Shown here: piece by piece, positions 35,620-45,497 of the stretch | How the letters are laid out: each line of letters begins with the position of its first letter | Numbering within the stretch: the first letter of the stretch is position 1 | NCBI GenBank assembly: GCA_963815305.1 | Contig: CAWFFW010000001.1 | Coordinates: 992,001 to 1,056,000, forward strand | Direction of reading: 5' to 3' | From: CAXBID01 sp963815305 | GTDB taxonomy: Bacteria; Bacteroidota; Bacteroidia; Flavobacteriales; Flavobacteriaceae | DNA: 64,000 nucleotides | The notes under the pieces: generated by a model | The model's input: the letters and a program-made list of their open reading frames with translations, nothing else | The model's database searches: none | What the model was told of the DNA's origin: nothing | Position numbers and translations under genes: made by a program

Positions 35620-36462
35620 ATGAAAACGAGATTTAAATTTACACTAATACTTTTATCAACAATTTTATTTGGAATCACGTCTTGTAAAGAAAAGCCAAAA
35701 GAAAAAGTTGAGGATACTATTACAAAGGAAATAAATATTGAAGGCTCAGAAGTTATATATAGCACAGATAGTACTCAAATGATAGGCTATATAGCTTATG
35801 ATAAAAATATAGAAGATAAACGTCCAGGTGTTATTGTGGTTCATGAATGGTGGGGACATAATGATTATACAAGAAAACGTGCCGATATGTTAGCAGAATT
35901 AGGCTATACAGCTATTGCTATTGATATGTATGGTAATGGTAAACAAGCACAATACCCAGAAGATGCTGGAAAATTTTCCAGTATGGTAATGCAGAATATT
36001 GATGTTGCTAAAACGCGATTTGATGCTGCTTTAGAACTATTGAAAAATCACCCATCGGTAAATAGTGAAGATATTGCCGCTATAGGATACTGCTTTGGAG
36101 GAAGTGTAGTTTTAACTATGGCAAATGCGGGTGAAGATTTAGATGCTGTTGCTGCTTTTCACAGTGGTGTTCAATTACCAATAATGCCAAATGATAAACT
36201 AAAAGTAAAAGTCCTTGTTGCCAATGGAGCAGATGATCCTTTTGTTTCAGAAGAATCTATTACTGTTTTTAAAAGTGCTATGGATAGTATAAATGCCGAC
36301 TATGAATATATTTCATACCCAGGAGCAAAACATGCGTATACAAGTAAAGATGCCACTGCATTAGGTGAAAAATTTAGTTTGCCTTTAGAATATAACGCGG
36401 AAGCAGATGCAAAATCGTGGGAAGCATTAAAAACTTTATTAACTGAAACATTTAAAAAATAA
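35620..36462 (+). CDS. Dienelactone hydrolase-family lipoprotein
   Basis: 280 residues with a lipobox (LFGITSCKEK). The alpha/beta-hydrolase part has the DLH catalytic triad: Cys in AIGYCFGGSVVL (about 155), Asp in NGADDPFVSEE (about 205) and His in PGAKHAYTS (about 230). An HEWWGHNDYTRKRADMLAE stretch gives the usual oxyanion region. It starts 18 bases after the alkene reductase and ends three bases before osmC, so the three are likely one operon for dealing with electrophiles or peroxides on the envelope. Confidence 0.9.
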   Translation: MKTRFKFTLILLSTILFGITSCKEKPKEKVEDTITKEINIEGSEVIYSTDSTQMIGYIAYDKNIEDKRPGVIVVHEWWGHNDYTRKRADMLAELGYTAIAIDMYGNGKQAQYPEDAGKFSSMVMQNIDVAKTRFDAALELLKNHPSVNSEDIAAIGYCFGGSVVLTMANAGEDLDAVAAFHSGVQLPIMPNDKLKVKVLVANGADDPFVSEESITVFKSAMDSINADYEYISYPGAKHAYTSKDATALGEKFSLPLEYNAEADAKSWEALKTLLTETFKK

Positions 36463-36465
36463 AAT

Positions 36466-36882
36466 ATGATGAAATTTACAAGAAAAGCAAGCGCACAGTG
36501 GAAAGGAAGTGGAAAAGAAGGTAAAGGAAACTTAACAACAGGTAGTAAAGTACTTGAAAACACCTCGTATTCATTTCATACTAGATTTGAAGATGGCAAA
36601 AAAGGCACTAATCCAGAAGAATTAATTGGTGCAGCCCACGCAGGTTGTTTTGCCATGCAACTCAGTTTTTTATTAAATGAGGATGGCTTTACTGCAAACA
36701 CATTAGATGTTAACGCCACGGTAACCTTTGATGATGGAAGTATTAGCAAAATCGTTTTAAATTTGAAAGGCGATGTACCAAATATTGAAGATGAAAAATT
36801 TAAAGAAATTGCCCAAAAGGCTAAGGAAGTCTGTCCAATTTCAAAACTTTTAAATACAGACATCGAATTAATAATAGAATAA
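36466..36882 (+). CDS. osmC: OsmC/Ohr family peroxide-reducing protein
   Basis: 138 residues, the OsmC size. The peroxidatic and resolving cysteines are Cys61 (AAHAGCFAM) and Cys123 (EVCPISK); the conserved acidic patch NPEELIGAAHAG lies before the first. These dimeric enzymes reduce organic hydroperoxides with dihydrolipoyl or thioredoxin donors. It is last in the three-gene redox group and is followed by a strong bidirectional terminator. Confidence 0.91.
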   Translation: MMKFTRKASAQWKGSGKEGKGNLTTGSKVLENTSYSFHTRFEDGKKGTNPEELIGAAHAGCFAMQLSFLLNEDGFTANTLDVNATVTFDDGSISKIVLNLKGDVPNIEDEKFKEIAQKAKEVCPISKLLNTDIELIIE

Positions 36883-36890
36883 AATTACTA

Positions 36891-36938
36891 ATAGCTAAAA
36901 CAATAATATGGATGATATCTATATTATTGTTTTGCTAT
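36891..36938. terminator. Bidirectional terminator
   Basis: A near-perfect stem: AAAACAATAATAT pairs with ATATTATTGTTTT (13 bases, 36897-36909 and 36921-36933), and ATAGC/GCTAT extends it past a one-base bulge. It lies between osmC and the convergent interrupted barrel gene, so it can serve both. Confidence 0.7.
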
Positions 36939-36986
36939 AAATAAAAACACCTATATAATTTATTCAATTGTTTTTTCTCAGAATAT

Positions 36987-39374
36987 TTATCGCCGTTGAC
37001 CAGAGAATTCCATGGCATCACCTGTACCAAATCCGTAGCTAATTCCGAAAGTCAAGAAGCGTCCGCGTTTTCTACTATCCAAAGAATAAAAATCTGCTTG
37101 CGACGAAAAACTTTCATCAATACGCGTTGCAAATGCATCACGAACACTTAAATTCAAAATAAATTTTCCTTTTAAAATCTTTTTCCTAACACCAAAATCA
37201 ACAAAATAACTTTCAGATACTTCACCCTGTATACTCGTATATTTTGAGTTATAATTTCCAGACATTTCAAAATCAAATTTTAATGGTAATTTAAATTTAG
37301 AAGTTAAACTTGAATTCCATTTATTACCTTTAAAATCGAAATTTTGTGTTTCAAAAACTCCAGTTCTATTAAAATAATTCATATTAAAATCTCCAGTCAA
37401 GGTAAACCAATTTACAGGATTATATTTTCCATTAGCTTCGAAACCTAGCGTATTGCTAATTCCTATATTTTCTGGTTGAGAAGTGCTCACATTATCTTTA
37501 AAGGTGACAATATTTTCTACCACATAAGTGGTATAAAGATGGTATAAGCTAAAATTTAAGGAGGTATTCTTTATTTTATGAATACTGGTAATTTCATAAG
37601 CGTTAGTGTATTCAGGTTGTAAATTCGGGTTGCCTCTAGAGATATTAAAATTATTTCTAATATTATTAAATGGATTTAATCGTCTCAATCCAGGTCTATT
37701 TATCCGTCTTGAATATCCTGCTTGTAATGAAACATCATCTGATATTTTATATGATGAATGTATACTAGGAAACAAGTTGGTATACCTATTATTATTATTA
37801 TTATTAGAGATATTGATTGTTTTTAATAAGGTATTTATATTTGTATTTTCTACTCTAAGTCCTATTTTTAATCCCCATATACCAGCTTCGTAAGCTAAGG
37901 TATTGTAAAAAGCTAATACCTTCTGGTCAAAGTCAAATACGTTAGTTAAATCTGGGTTTATAACCCAATTATTATCCTTATAATTACTGACTTCAAAATC
38001 ATTGGACACTATATTAATAGCATATTGTAAACCTGCTTATAAAATATATTTTTCTAAAAAGGGGTGTGTATAATCCAATTTAAAGGTGTAATCTTCTAGT
38101 GAGTAGTCTGTACGAGTTTCTTGCAAACTATAGGGTTCATCACCAATAATAGTCCTATTTTCAAAAACAGAAGATTGATCTTTTGCAAAACTACTTCCTA
38201 AAGCACTAAATAATAAATCTTGATCTTCATGCCGTTTAAAATCTCTTTTATATTGCAATTCATAATTTATTTTAGGGTTTGTAGCCTCTGTTTTTTGACT
38301 TCTTATCCAACTATCAGTTACATTATTTTCATTGAAAAATCTATTAAAATTAGCTTTGGAGGTTTGGTCTTCAACTTCATACGCATATGAACCCGTAAGT
38401 GTTAAAACATTAGTATCATTGATGTAATAATCTGTTCCTAAAAGGAAGCTACTAAACTTTTCATCAAAATTACTGCGCTCATCACTAGTAATAGTCGTGT
38501 CGTTAAGAATATCACGATTTATGCTTTTTCTTATATCTTTAAATGTTCTTATACCTGCTCCAATTTGACTAAATACGTTGAATTTTTCAGTGCGTTTATT
38601 AATACTTAAACCAAAACTATTGCTATTAGGTACACCAACATTTATGGAAGCAGAGCCATTTAAACCGCGTTTTTCGGATTTTTTTATGATAATATTAATG
38701 ATTCCTGAGGTGCCCGATGCATCATATTTAGCAGAAGGATTGGTAATTACTTCAATTCTATCAATCATATCTGCGGTTATAGTTCCCAATGCATTTCCAT
38801 CTGCCGATGCCAAAACTGAAGGTTTTCCATTTATCAATATTTGAACACCCTGACTTCCGCGCAAACTAACTGCTCCTTCAATACTTACGTTAACAGAAGG
38901 TACGTTGTTTAAAACTTCTAAGGCACTAGCGCCCGTAGAACTTAAGTCGCTACCTACATTAAATATGCGTTTATCAAGTTTAAATTCGGTTTGCGATTTT
39001 TCAGCACGCACAATAATTTCACTCAATGCTTGCAAATCTTCGGATAATACAACCTCTTTTAAATCCACCATGTTTTTAAATCTATTGAAAGTTTTGAAGG
39101 TTTTGGTCGTATAGCCTATGTAACTAATTTCGATATAAAAATCATCAGACTCTGTGTTCACTGAAAAATCACCCTCTACATTTGAAATGGTACCCGTTAT
39201 AGGTGTATTTGTCTTTTTATCTAATATAGAAATGGTAGCATATTCAATAGGTAAACTGTTATTAGCTTCAGTAACTTTTCCTTTAATTTCTATGGATTTG
39301 TTTTGAGCATAAGATAAATTCCCTACTAAATAGATTAAACTTAAGCTAAAAAGCACTAGTAACTTATAATTCAT
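36987..39374 (-). pseudogene. TonB-type outer-membrane barrel gene interrupted by an in-frame TAA
   Basis: Two pieces in one frame: 39374-38037 encodes a signal peptide (LVLFSLSLIYLVGNLSYAQ), a carboxypeptidase-like regulatory domain (about 25-115) and a plug/early barrel ending in HPFLEKYIL, then a TAA at 38037-38039; reading continues AGLQYAINIVSNDFEV and through a normal barrel to the stop at 36987. A GTG at 38009 could restart the second half but would lack export signals. The whole frame is 794 residues, the usual length for this outer-membrane beta-barrel family, and resembles the intact gene at 40919. Likely a recent nonsense mutation, a sequencing error, or a stop read through. Confidence 0.85.
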
Positions 39375-39396
39375 AATTATGAAAAGAAACGAATTA

Positions 39397-39404
39397 CAAA
39401 TATA
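39397..39404 (-). promoter_or_regulatory. -7 promoter box for the interrupted barrel gene
   Basis: The minus strand reads TATATTTG, an exact TAnnTTTG match, 22 bases before the ATG at 39374; the promoter therefore still looks intact. Confidence 0.5.
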
Positions 39405-39496
39405 AGGTCAAGCCATCTTCTATAAATCAAAATATCATTAAAAAATAATTGAAATCTTGTTATGTTTAAAGCAATACACATTCTAATAAAATCAAG

Positions 39497-39504
39497 TACA
39501 TTTG
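39497..39504 (+). promoter_or_regulatory. -7 promoter box for the MFS gene
   Basis: TACATTTG, an exact TAnnTTTG match, 19 bases before the ATG at 39524. Confidence 0.5.
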
Positions 39505-39523
39505 CTATTTTCCAAATAGAAAT

Positions 39524-40825
39524 ATGCCAAACGTAAATAGATTTTCTTTTATAAATCCCAATAAATTTTCTTTTTTCTATGGTTATGTAATCCTTATTAT
39601 AGCAAGTATTGGTGTTTTAGCAAGTATACCTGGGCAAACCATTGGCGTTTCTGTATTTACAGATCCTGTAAAAGATGCGCTTGGTTTATCCAGAAACCAA
39701 TTTAGCAATGCCTACATGTTTGGGACCTTATTAAGTTCATTTTTTTTAGCCAGAGCAGGTGTGCTTTTTGATAGGTTTGGTGCTCGTTATGTTGCGTTTT
39801 TTGCTGCTTTTTTATTAGGTGTTTCATTATTATTATGTTCAATATCGGTTGAAATAAGTGAGACTAGTAAATCCATCTTGAATTCTAATTCTATGATGAT
39901 TCCTTTTATACTCATGTCCCTTCTTTTTTTTGGCATACGGTTTTGCGGTCAAGGCGTTCTAACCATGTCATCCCGAAACATGCTAATGATGTGGTTTGAT
40001 AAGAATAGAGGTAAGGTGAATGCCATAAGTAGTATTACGGTATCTCTAGGATTTTCGAGTGCTCCAATTTTTATAAATCAATTAATAGATAATAATGGCT
40101 GGGAAGTGAGCTGGCAAATACTAGCATTGTGCCTATTTATTTTCAGCATTTTTATCATACAATTCTATAGAAATAAGCCAGAAGATTTTGGACTTATGCC
40201 TGATGGTAATATTAAAATATCAAAAACTAGTAAAACACTAAAAGCTGAAACCAACTTCACTTTAAATGATGCTAAAAAAACACGAGCGTTTTGGATGATA
40301 GGATTTGCACTCGCCTTTAATAGCTTTTTTATTACAGGGTTTAGTTTTCACGTTGTTTCCATTTTTGGAAGTCATGATTATTCAAAATCTCAAGCCATTG
40401 CTGCTTTTCTGCCTATTTCAATTATTGCCATTTTTGTTTCTACATTAGGTAATGTTTTAAGTGATTACATACATCATAAAATTTATTTATACATTATGCT
40501 TTGTGCAGGCGTTCTTGCTTCTTTTGGTTTGCTGTTTTTAAATACTATTTATGGGGTTTATATGCTAATTTTAGGCTTGGGCATACTTGGTGGTTTATTT
40601 GCAGTGGTTAATGCTGTAACATGGCCTCGGTATTATGGGAGAAAATACTTAGGTGCTATTACAGGTAAAGTCATGAGTTTTTTAGTTATTGCCAGTGCCA
40701 TAGCGCCTAGTTTATTTAGCTATTGTTTTACGACTTTAGGTTCTTACAGTTATATAAGTTACATCACTTTAGCTTTTCTGTTAGTTATATTAATAGGTTC
40801 AATTAAAGTTAAGAATCCACAATAG
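39524..40825 (+). CDS. MFS transporter
   Basis: 433 residues with twelve hydrophobic segments. FYGYVILIIASIGVLASIPGQTIGVSVF starts helix 1, the loop 2/3 motif reads ARAGVLFDRFGARY (a GxLaDRfGxR type signature near residue 76), and the two six-helix halves are split by a charged loop near residue 225. It looks like the oxalate/formate-antiporter-like or monocarboxylate-like MFS group, but the substrate is open. It lies between two barrel genes on opposite strands. Confidence 0.88.
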   Translation: MPNVNRFSFINPNKFSFFYGYVILIIASIGVLASIPGQTIGVSVFTDPVKDALGLSRNQFSNAYMFGTLLSSFFLARAGVLFDRFGARYVAFFAAFLLGVSLLLCSISVEISETSKSILNSNSMMIPFILMSLLFFGIRFCGQGVLTMSSRNMLMMWFDKNRGKVNAISSITVSLGFSSAPIFINQLIDNNGWEVSWQILALCLFIFSIFIIQFYRNKPEDFGLMPDGNIKISKTSKTLKAETNFTLNDAKKTRAFWMIGFALAFNSFFITGFSFHVVSIFGSHDYSKSQAIAAFLPISIIAIFVSTLGNVLSDYIHHKIYLYIMLCAGVLASFGLLFLNTIYGVYMLILGLGILGGLFAVVNAVTWPRYYGRKYLGAITGKVMSFLVIASAIAPSLFSYCFTTLGSYSYISYITLAFLLVILIGSIKVKNPQ

Positions 40826-40870
40826 ATAAGATTTTATTTAGATTCTCATAGGAAGTTTTAGGTCTTAATA

Positions 40871-40878
40871 TATATTTG
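40871..40878 (+). promoter_or_regulatory. -7 promoter box for the barrel receptor
   Basis: TATATTTG, an exact TAnnTTTG match, 40 bases before the ATG at 40919. Confidence 0.45.
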
Positions 40879-40918
40879 CACCATAATAACAAACCCAAAC
40901 TAATTATTGTTTTATAAT

Positions 40919-43444
40919 ATGAAATGCTCCAGTTCTATTGATACAAAATATACCTTATTGGTATGGTTATGCCTTCTCATATCAAGTAGCTTATTTTCAC
41001 AAATTACAGGAAAAATTATCGACGATCAAGATGGTTCATCTTTAGAGTATGCCACAGCAGCTCTATATAATAAACAAGACAATAGTTTGGTTACGGGCGT
41101 TATTTCTAATGCTGATGGTACATTTTCCATTGAACATATTAAATTAGGTTTGTATTATTTGGAAGCTTCATTTATGGGATATACATCTAAAAAAGTTGAA
41201 AATATTTCGGTAACAAGACGGAATGAAACTTTAGATTTAGGTGTTATAAAATTAACTTTAGGAAATGCGCTTAATGAAGTTATTGTAAACGCAGAACGTT
41301 CTACACTTGTAAATAAAATTGACAGACAGGTTTTTGATAGTAGTCAGTTTCAAAATAGCCAAGGCGGAAATGCTGTTGATGTTATAAAAAACCTACCGTC
41401 TGTTACGGTTGATGGACAGGGTGAAATAAGTGTTCGGGGTAGTCAAGGGTTTGCTGTTTTAATAAACGGTAAACCTACACAAGGCGATGTTAGCACTATT
41501 TTAGCACAGCTCCCAGCAAATGCTTTAGAAACCGTTGAACTTATTACAGCACCATCAGCAAAATACGACCCCGAAGGCAAAGGAGGTATTCTAAACATCA
41601 TTACTAAAAAAGGAGCCATAAATGGCACTTTTACACAAGTAAACTTGCGTGGTGGTTTACCATCTATAGAGCCTTATAATACGCAAGTAGCGGCACAACG
41701 TTACGGTATTGATGCAACAGTAAATAAGCTGACAGATCAATGGAATATTTCTGTAGGTGTAAGTTATCAGCGAAATGATATCTCTGGTAGGCGAGAAGGC
41801 GATATGTTTATCATTAATCAAGCTGAAAATAAAACCACCTTTTTACCGTCAGACGGGGAGCGTAGTTTTGATGAAATAAGCTATAATGGTCGTTTTAATG
41901 TCGATTTTACACCTGATGCTAACAACACTTTCTCACTTGGTTTATTTGCTGGAAAACGTACTAAAGATCGGTTAGCAGATATTGTTTATAATAACTATGC
42001 TGTGTCTCCTATTGACAGTAATAACAGACTTTATGAGTTTACTTATTTTAATCATAACCTAAGGATTAGAAAAGGTGATTTTGCATTAGGTAGTTTTGAT
42101 TACACGCATACTTTTAATGATAAATCAAAATTATCAACGTCATTTTTATATGAGTACACCTTTTTGGGCGGTCCAACAGAAAATGATAATGTTGGCTTTC
42201 CAGACGAAAGTATAATCTATCAAAGGGAATTTAATACCAATGATAACCCGCTATACGGAACACGAATTAATTTAGATTATGCTTGGAAACCGTTCTCATT
42301 CGGTACTATTGAAACAGGATATCAGTATCGTGATTTAGACCATGAAGGTAAATTTGTTTATGAACGCGATGGGATTCTAGTTCCAGAATTTTCGAGTGAT
42401 ATTGAATTGAAACGGACTATTCACTCAGGCTATGCACAATTAACAGGTTCAAAAAATAAATGGGATTACAATGCTGGGTTTCGTTTGGAATCTATGAATA
42501 GAACGTATACTGAAAAATTAGCCAGTGAAACGACATCCAATATTTACAAATTTGATTTTATAAAGTTATTTCCATCAGCATCTGTGCAATATGCGGTAGA
42601 TAATAAAACGAACTTAAAAGCAGCTTACAGTAAACGGATAGAACGAACCACCACGTTTAAAATGAATAGTTTTGCTGAACGTGAGCATTCAGAAGTTTTT
42701 GAGCAAGGTAATAATACGCTTCGTCCAGAATTTATCGATTTGGTGGAATTGGGTATGACAAAAAAAATAAAAGGCGGAAATTCAATTTACGCTATGGCGT
42801 ATTTTAGGCACGTAGATAATGTGATTAATCGTGTAAATACTCTAGCATATCAACCTAACGGAGCAGTTATAGATAGTATTATTAATCGCGTATATTCTAA
42901 CGTTGGTAAAAGTAATGCTGTAGGTTTAGAACTGGGAGCAACTCTAAAACCGACTAAACAATGGAGTAACTTTATTGGAGTCAACATTTATAATTATGCG
43001 ATAGATGGTGTTTTAAATTTTAAACATAGAGATGGTGTAGAAAGACGTTATGGTATTGATAGTGAAGCAATCATATATTCGATCAATTTAAATGCTACTT
43101 ATGACTTTTGGGAGAACGCCTCATTGCAATTCACCTTTAATTATCTATCGGATAGCAATACGGCTTTGGGTGAAGATTCCAGATTTTATTCACCCAACTT
43201 AACGTTTAAAAAGTCATTTTTAGATAATCAGTTGGTCGCTACATTACAATGGCAAAACATTGATATGGGTCTCTTAAATTCTAATGAGCAACGTATTACA
43301 ACCTCTAGACCTGATGAATTTTTTACAACAACAAACTATGTTTATGAGGTTGATATGATAACATTAAATTTATCTTATACCTTCAACAAAGCTAAAAATA
43401 AATCTAAGTTTATTGATAGCGAATTTGGTAAGCGCGAGTTTTAA
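40919..43444 (+). CDS. TonB-dependent-receptor-like outer-membrane protein
   Basis: 841 residues from the ATG at 40919, preferred over an in-frame TTG 12 bases earlier because it begins the signal peptide (YTLLVWLCLLISSSLFSQ). A carboxypeptidase-like domain (about 30-115, ITGKIIDDQDGSSLEYATAA) precedes the plug (VIKNLPSVTVDGQGEISVRG and ELITAPSAKYDPEGKGGI) and a long barrel ending in aromatic LNLSYTFNKA. It belongs to the same family as the interrupted gene at 36987-39374. The ligand is unknown; metal or peptide uptake and signalling are possible. Confidence 0.87.
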   Translation: MKCSSSIDTKYTLLVWLCLLISSSLFSQITGKIIDDQDGSSLEYATAALYNKQDNSLVTGVISNADGTFSIEHIKLGLYYLEASFMGYTSKKVENISVTRRNETLDLGVIKLTLGNALNEVIVNAERSTLVNKIDRQVFDSSQFQNSQGGNAVDVIKNLPSVTVDGQGEISVRGSQGFAVLINGKPTQGDVSTILAQLPANALETVELITAPSAKYDPEGKGGILNIITKKGAINGTFTQVNLRGGLPSIEPYNTQVAAQRYGIDATVNKLTDQWNISVGVSYQRNDISGRREGDMFIINQAENKTTFLPSDGERSFDEISYNGRFNVDFTPDANNTFSLGLFAGKRTKDRLADIVYNNYAVSPIDSNNRLYEFTYFNHNLRIRKGDFALGSFDYTHTFNDKSKLSTSFLYEYTFLGGPTENDNVGFPDESIIYQREFNTNDNPLYGTRINLDYAWKPFSFGTIETGYQYRDLDHEGKFVYERDGILVPEFSSDIELKRTIHSGYAQLTGSKNKWDYNAGFRLESMNRTYTEKLASETTSNIYKFDFIKLFPSASVQYAVDNKTNLKAAYSKRIERTTTFKMNSFAEREHSEVFEQGNNTLRPEFIDLVELGMTKKIKGGNSIYAMAYFRHVDNVINRVNTLAYQPNGAVIDSIINRVYSNVGKSNAVGLELGATLKPTKQWSNFIGVNIYNYAIDGVLNFKHRDGVERRYGIDSEAIIYSINLNATYDFWENASLQFTFNYLSDSNTALGEDSRFYSPNLTFKKSFLDNQLVATLQWQNIDMGLLNSNEQRITTSRPDEFFTTTNYVYEVDMITLNLSYTFNKAKNKSKFIDSEFGKREF

Positions 43445-43577
43445 TTATTCCTAATTCACAAAATACCATCAGTTAGTTTTAAATGCTTGCTGTTAAAATC
43501 TCTAAAATTCTGTTAAGAAGTCTTAAATTATTTGATTTAATGGCTCATTTTCTATAATTTGTATTAAAACAAAAACT

Positions 43578-43949
43578 ATGAAAAAAATATTTACAGTATT
43601 CTTAATTTTTTTTACAACGCTAGCATTTGCTCAATATCCTGACAATACTAATGAAACAAAAAAAATAAGGCAAGACGCGGAAAAAATAACCAAAGCCTAT
43701 GACGCTCAATTGGGGCTAGATGGTACCCAGTATCCTATATTTCTTGATAAGGTTCAAGATTATTTAGTACTATCAAAAAAAGCAAAAAAAGATTTAGACG
43801 GCATAGAAGAATTAGATACTTTAACTAAACTTATGGTAAAAGAATCACTTGAAATGAAAGATTTATTAACCAGAATTCAATACCAAGTTTACAAAAAAGT
43901 TCGTCAAGATATTCAACCTTTAAAAGCTCTGAAAACAGACGACAAATAA
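43578..43949 (+). CDS. Small secreted helical protein
   Basis: 123 residues with a signal peptide (FTVFLIFFTTLAFAQ). The mature protein is about 105 residues of predicted helix rich in Lys and Asp, with IRQDAEKITKAYDAQLGL and ELDTLTKLMVKESLEMKDLL. The shape recalls Spy/CpxP-like periplasmic chaperones, but their signature LTxxQ motifs are not seen, so no family is claimed. The DUF4251 gene follows after 35 bases. Confidence 0.65.
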   Translation: MKKIFTVFLIFFTTLAFAQYPDNTNETKKIRQDAEKITKAYDAQLGLDGTQYPIFLDKVQDYLVLSKKAKKDLDGIEELDTLTKLMVKESLEMKDLLTRIQYQVYKKVRQDIQPLKALKTDDK

Positions 43950-43984
43950 TTTATTTATTCATACAATCTATTTGAAAAATACGA

Positions 43985-44530
43985 ATGAAACATATACATT
44001 ATAGCCTTGTTTTTTTATTAATCATTATGGTGTCTTGCGTTTCATCAAAATCTAATGCCACGTTAGAAGACACGGTAGCCCTATCGTCTTTACTAAAGAA
44101 AAGAAATTTTAGCATTGAATCTGATTGGGCCTATCCTAGAAATACTATGGCTATGCAACAGGTGCTCAACTCGGGTTTATTACAACCAGGCAACTCAACG
44201 GGCGCCATTAATTTAATAGGGAACTCTAATTTTTTAACTATTTCTGGTGATAGTATTTCTTCTTATTTACCATATTATGGGGAACGGCAAATGCAGGTTG
44301 ACTATGGTGGAGGAGACAGCGCCATACAGTTTGAAGGTGTTTTAGAAGATTATGAGGTTGTGAAAAATAAAAATGGTAGTTACAGCATATCCTTTATAGC
44401 AACAAGTAAATCGGAACGTTTTAATACTAATATCACTATATTCCCAAGCTTAAGAAGTGACATTTTTCTAAATAGCCCTTCCCGTTTCCCCATCCGTTAT
44501 TCAGGAGCACTCATTGAAAAAATAGAATAA
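43985..44530 (+). CDS. DUF4251 lipoprotein
   Basis: 181 residues; lipobox around IIMVSCVSS. The mature part matches DUF4251, a Bacteroidota envelope family: SLLKKRNFSIESDWAYP at the start, NFLTISGDSISSYLPYYGER in the middle and RSDIFLNSPSRFPIRYSGAL near the end. The domain is a small beta-sandwich of unknown role. It shares a strand and spacing with the helical protein before it. Confidence 0.85.
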   Translation: MKHIHYSLVFLLIIMVSCVSSKSNATLEDTVALSSLLKKRNFSIESDWAYPRNTMAMQQVLNSGLLQPGNSTGAINLIGNSNFLTISGDSISSYLPYYGERQMQVDYGGGDSAIQFEGVLEDYEVVKNKNGSYSISFIATSKSERFNTNITIFPSLRSDIFLNSPSRFPIRYSGALIEKIE

Positions 44531-44550
44531 TTCTTTTTTTAATACATGGT

Positions 44551-44650
44551 ATTTAATCTATTCATCGAAAAAAATTATAGTTCAAACGATTTTTTTTAAT
44601 GTGAAGGGGATGAGTTAATTAGTTTTGACCAAATTAAAAAAAACACCCCG
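44551..44650 (+). promoter_or_regulatory. Duplicated upstream region, copy 1
   Basis: Aligns without gaps with 45401-45480: ATTTaATCTATTCaTCG, then exactly 30 bases from the left end GTTCAAACGATTTTTT (44580-44595). A TAGTTTTG -7 box is at 44620-44627, 23 bases before the ATG. The leader ends in a run of A and then CACCCCG just before ATG, shared in form with copy 2. Conservation of the non-coding part points to a real control element. Confidence 0.6.
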
Positions 44651-45274
44651 ATGAAAAACCTACTTACTCTTAGTCTACTTACGTTTACTTTTATTTTTTC
44701 TAACTTACTTTCTGCACAAGATTATGCAAGTGCTGAAGCTATACCAGCCAATTATAAAAAGCGCAGTGCTATTTATGACTACCCAGAGAATGATATAAGC
44801 AACACAGCAATCATTCCAGATTTTGATACAAAAGAGAATAAGTTAAAAATTACGGGAACCATTTATCTTGCTGATGGCGTAACACCAGCAAAAGACGTTA
44901 TACTTTATGTATTTCAAGCTGATGAAGATGGTGATTACGAGTTGAAAAGAGATGAGTACCGGAAACGCTATGTACACCATAGAGGTTGGATAAAAACAGA
45001 TGCTGATGGTCTTTATACTATCTATACATTTATGCCTGGTAAATTTGTACGCGTAAAAGAACTTAAGCAAATACACCGTGTTATTAAAGAACCTGGTAAA
45101 TCAGAGTATGAAATTAGTTCATTCTTTTTTGATAATGATCCTTTAATGCCCTATTTATCTCTAGCGTCTCGTGCTAAAGCTGTGCGTAGCATGCTTAAAC
45201 TGGAAAAAGAAAATGATATTCTTGTAGCTACAAAAGATATCGTCCTAAAAGATGATATTAAAAATCTTCAATAG
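44651..45274 (+). CDS. Intradiol-dioxygenase-like secreted protein, copy 1
   Basis: 207 residues with a signal peptide (LLTLSLLTFTFIFSNLLSAQ). Residues about 70-175 resemble the intradiol ring-cleavage dioxygenase fold: GTIYLADGVTPAKDVILYVFQ, HHRGWIKTDADGLYTIYTF, PGKF, then KQIHRVIKEPG and FFFDNDPLMP. In active enzymes four residues hold Fe(III): two Tyr and HxH. By alignment by eye the first Tyr (DEY) and the last His (QIH) are kept, but the PGxY Tyr is Phe and the first His is Gln, so aromatic-ring cleavage is doubtful. A tandem paralogue follows 223 bases later. Confidence 0.68.
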   Translation: MKNLLTLSLLTFTFIFSNLLSAQDYASAEAIPANYKKRSAIYDYPENDISNTAIIPDFDTKENKLKITGTIYLADGVTPAKDVILYVFQADEDGDYELKRDEYRKRYVHHRGWIKTDADGLYTIYTFMPGKFVRVKELKQIHRVIKEPGKSEYEISSFFFDNDPLMPYLSLASRAKAVRSMLKLEKENDILVATKDIVLKDDIKNLQ

Positions 45275-45400
45275 CACAGCGATCATATTTTATATACTTT
45301 TTAATTAAAGCCAATTATGCTAAAATATTTATTAAAAATAACTTTAATCCTTGACATCTTATTTTAAATTAAAAATTTCATTTTTTCTATAAAATTTTAC

Positions 45401-45497
45401 ATTTCATCTATTCGTCGTAAAATTTTATTGTTCAAACGATTTTTTAAAATTTTAACGAATAAGTTAACTACTTTTAAAATAATAAAAAAAAACCCTC
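45401..45497 (+). promoter_or_regulatory. Duplicated upstream region, copy 2
   Basis: Matches copy 1 base by base over its left 50 bases, including GTTCAAACGATTTTTT at 45430-45445. The -7 box is weaker (TACTTTTA, 45469-45476), 21 bases before the ATG. The leader again ends in a long A-run and CCCTC before ATG. The shared 16-base core is the best candidate for a specific regulator site. Confidence 0.6.
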
